7,567 nucleotides of DNA, from assembly GCA_023460575.1 (NCBI GenBank), contig JAEWPQ010000029.1:1-7567 (forward strand), given 5' to 3'. Of this stretch, positions 6,493-7,567 are shown one piece after another. This DNA is from Bacillota bacterium. GTDB lineage: Bacteria > Bacillota > Clostridia > Lachnospirales > Lachnospiraceae. Each line of letters opens with the position of its first letter. Within the stretch, counting starts at the first letter, position 1. The notes under the pieces are model-generated. The model had not been told where the DNA came from. It saw nothing but the letters and a program-made list of their open reading frames with translations, and searched no databases. Position numbers and translations under genes: made by a program.

Positions 6493-7310
6493 GATCTTTG
6501 CTCTGCATACTGTCTGCGGCTTTTGGAGGGCGACATGCCGATAATGGACTTAAATACACGGTTAAAATGGGTTACATTTGAAAATCCCACTTCTTTGCTG
6601 ATATCCGTAATTGTCCGGTTTGTCTCCATGAAAAGCCTTTGAGCATGGATAATTCGTATGTTATTGATATATTGAATAATCGTGCTGTTGGTGTAACGCT
6701 TAAATTCCCTGCATAAGTAATAAGTGCTTAAATAAAAGCGGGAAGCAAGGTCCTCCAGGGTGATGTTCTCCGAAGAATGGCTGTGAAGGTAGTGAAGAAT
6801 TTCTGTAATGCGGCTCCGGTTTTCCGGGGCTGCTTTTTCATCCGCTCTTCTGGCAATCTTAATTAAAAGCAGATTTAAAAGCATCTTCATGGCATCAGAA
6901 TGAAACCCTGCTCCTTCTCCCTGTTCTTTTAGAATTTCATTAATAAGAAGATGAACGGACTGGCTGGCTTTTGTATCAAAACGGTAAACTCCGGCTGACT
7001 GGCTGAGTGTGTAGAGAACTTCCGGTACAATGACTGATTCCGGGGAAAAATAAACCAGAACCCGTTTAAAGGGCACGTCATTATCTCCATAGGAATGGTG
7101 CATGGAATAGGGAGGAAAGATAATGAATTCTCCTGAGTTTAAGGAATAAATATTATCGTTCACCATATGGTAGCGCGTTCCGTATTCCAGATAATATAAT
7201 TCAAAGTATTCGTGATAATGGGATTTGGCCATATTGTCGTTCACGCCCTGAATGCGTTCGCTGGCAATCATCTGTCCGCCTGCCATTATAAAACCTGCTG
7301 TGTCAATCAA
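6411..7310 (-). CDS. AraC family transcriptional regulator with N-terminal cupin domain
   Basis: 299-residue DNA-binding regulator. Residues 25-95 form a cupin-type sensing domain (HYHEYFELYYLEYG at 31-44, then FIIFPPYSMHHSY at 62-74, typical of sugar-responsive AraC proteins). Residues 165-267 carry the two helix-turn-helix motifs: ITLEDLASRFYLSTYYLCREFK (read from 183) and ITDISKEVGFSNVTHFNRVFK (read from 234), ending in the family signature GMSPSKSRRQY. A Ser/Pro/Gln-rich tail (about 270-299) is not part of the fold. The start is TTG at 7310, chosen because GGGAGG sits 7 bases upstream on this strand (7318-7323); ATG at 7286 (residue 9) has no such site. It has its own promoter (7341-7369) and runs towards the hydrolase gene, overlapping it by 82 bases. 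Its target could be the rightward promoter next to its own, the MATE-hydrolase unit, or the sugar importer. The cupin sensor suggests a small sugar-like ligand. Confidence 0.93.
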   Translation of the reverse strand: MIDTAGFIMAGGQMIASERIQGVNDNMAKSHYHEYFELYYLEYGTRYHMVNDNIYSLNSGEFIIFPPYSMHHSYGDNDVPFKRVLVYFSPESVIVPEVLYTLSQSAGVYRFDTKASQSVHLLINEILKEQGEGAGFHSDAMKMLLNLLLIKIARRADEKAAPENRSRITEILHYLHSHSSENITLEDLASRFYLSTYYLCREFKRYTNSTIIQYINNIRIIHAQRLFMETNRTITDISKEVGFSNVTHFNRVFKSIIGMSPSKSRRQYAEQRSQRTSSQNLTASDSQPSSPVPFPSPKL

Positions 7311-7317
7311 GATATTA

Positions 7318-7323
7318 CCTCCC
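7318..7323 (-). promoter_or_regulatory. Shine-Dalgarno deciding the TTG start of the AraC gene
   Basis: On the - strand GGGAGG is followed by 7 bases and then TTG (7310-7308). The spacing is ideal and there is no in-frame ATG near it, which makes TTG the likely initiation codon. Confidence 0.8.
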
Positions 7324-7340
7324 TGCGTAAGGCTGGCTTC

Positions 7341-7369
7341 ATTATAACGTTTTAATGGCCGGATATCAA
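7341..7369 (-). promoter_or_regulatory. Predicted promoter of the AraC gene
   Basis: Read on the - strand: TTGATA (7369-7364), a 17-base spacer, and a perfect TATAAT (7346-7341). Predicted transcription start is near 7334, giving a leader of about 24 bases with the Shine-Dalgarno inside it. This is the best sigma-A-type promoter in the window. Confidence 0.8.
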
Positions 7370-7394
7370 TAAGGGATTAATGAGAAATGATATC
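7362..7394. promoter_or_regulatory. GATATCA / TGATATC inverted repeat overlapping the AraC -35 box (candidate operator)
   Basis: GATATCA (7362-7368) and TGATATC (7388-7394) are exact reverse complements with 19 bases between them. The left copy covers the -35 box of the AraC promoter, and the right copy lies 12 bases before the -35 box of the rightward promoter. The position fits a site for autoregulation or joint control of the two divergent promoters; which protein binds is inference. Confidence 0.4.
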
Positions 7395-7405
7395 GGTAAA
7401 TGTTC

Positions 7406-7434
7406 TTGATTTTTTTTAACTGCTGTGATATTAT
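7406..7434 (+). promoter_or_regulatory. Predicted rightward promoter for a gene beyond the window
   Basis: TTGATT (7406-7411), a 17-base spacer that includes a run of T, and TATTAT (7429-7434, 5 of 6 matches to TATAAT). Transcription would begin near 7441 and leave the window. It is back-to-back with the AraC promoter, the -35 boxes being 36 bases apart. Confidence 0.65.
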
Positions 7435-7442
7435 AAACACAG
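7423..7442. promoter_or_regulatory. CTGTG-N10-CACAG inverted repeat over the rightward -10 box
   Basis: CTGTG (7423-7427) and CACAG (7438-7442) are reverse complements flanking TATTAT. The half-sites resemble TGTG/CACA sites used by Crp/Fnr- or Rex-type regulators, but spacing does not fit a consensus exactly. A repressor site is plausible from position; a chance match is also possible for 5-bp arms. Confidence 0.3.
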
Positions 7443-7458
7443 TTAGCAATAACTAACT
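7441..7458. promoter_or_regulatory. AGTTAG-N6-CTAACT palindrome at the rightward transcription start (candidate operator)
   Basis: AGTTAG (7441-7446) and CTAACT (7453-7458) form a perfect 18-bp dyad with a CAATAA centre, placed exactly at the predicted start site. Size and symmetry fit a dimeric repressor such as a MarR- or DtxR/MntR-family protein. The regulator gene is not in the window unless the AraC protein binds here, which is less likely because AraC proteins usually use direct repeats. Confidence 0.45.
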
Positions 7459-7535
7459 ACATGTGAATATTCTATACATCAGACTAACCCTCTGAGATTA
7501 TCCTTCATTGACCCGTGAGGGATCATGACTCCTAC

Positions 7536-7567
7536 AAAAAACCCGCCCCTGTAACCGCATGACAGGG
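7536..7567. terminator. Probable left half of an intrinsic terminator or attenuator truncated by the window end
   Basis: A run of six A residues (7536-7541) is followed by CCCGCCCCTGT, then a loop AACCGCATG (7553-7561), and ACAGGG (7562-7567) that pairs with CCCTGT (7547-7552). The sequence stops inside the right arm. If the next bases complete the complement of CCCGC and the A-run, this becomes a strong hairpin ending in T residues. On the - strand the A-run itself gives a T-run, so it could also terminate leftward transcripts coming from a gene to the right. Confidence 0.5.

Larger units (their letters stand above)
7435..7567 (+). other. Rightward untranslated leader with a small hairpin, cut by the window edge
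   Basis: About 127 bases downstream of the predicted start (near 7441) hold no convincing coding frame. A hairpin pairs TGACCC (7509-7514) with GGGATCA (7519-7525), closing a GTGA tetraloop with one bulged A. A 9-codon frame begins at ATG 7525 and ends at TAA 7552-7554, with AGGG only 3 bases upstream, so it is doubtful as a leader peptide. I do not recognise a known riboswitch here. Confidence 0.35.

Noticed and set aside
7441..7567. Known riboswitch in the rightward leader (TPP, NiCo, Mn, guanidine, SAM, FMN considered)
   Set aside because: CTGAGA at 7491-7496 recalls TPP and the C-rich stretch recalls metal riboswitches, but none of the conserved cores I know is present.
1..7567. Insertion sequence, prophage, CRISPR or toxin-antitoxin content
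   Set aside because: No transposase, integrase, direct-repeat array or small paired genes were seen; all substantial genes are ordinary transport, hydrolase and regulator families.

Overview
The window looks like chromosomal DNA from a Gram-positive Firmicute of the Clostridia, most likely Lachnospiraceae-like. The reasons are moderate GC, AGGAGG-type Shine-Dalgarno sequences before almost every gene, consensus sigma-A-type promoters, strong hairpin-plus-T-run terminators, and protein wording typical of that group. The taxon is inferred from style, not from a marker gene.

Left part (1-3948, all + strand): the distal end of a sugar ABC importer operon. In order it holds the last 51 codons of a periplasmic-type sugar-binding protein, a hairpin in a 150-base gap, a double-domain sugar ATPase, and two different membrane permeases. 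The last three genes overlap (by 8 bases, then by 1), and the operon closes with a perfect 18-bp hairpin terminator. Gene order and sequence resemble E. coli ytfQ-ytfR-ytfT-yjfF, the galactofuranose importer. Substrate is inferred from homology only. The hairpin after the binding-protein gene is placed where it could lower expression of the membrane components relative to the binding protein.

Middle part (3949-6492, + strand): a separate two-gene unit with its own promoter, a MATE-family multidrug/metabolite exporter followed 13 bases later by an alpha/beta-hydrolase (esterase-like). An inverted repeat brackets the -10 box of this promoter and is a candidate operator.

Right part (6411-7567): an AraC-family regulator on the - strand, convergent with the hydrolase and overlapping its 3' end by 82 bases. 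The regulator starts at TTG behind a strong Shine-Dalgarno. Its promoter lies back-to-back with a second good promoter that reads rightwards out of the window. The region between them carries three short inverted repeats. The rightward leader holds a small hairpin and then the first part of what looks like a terminator cut by the window edge. The rightward gene is not visible.

No mobile element, CRISPR array, tRNA or rRNA was seen. Nothing here is clearly a new system. The best second-look items are the divergent regulatory region with its leader, the overprinted 3' ends of the hydrolase and AraC genes, and the pairing of exporter and esterase.
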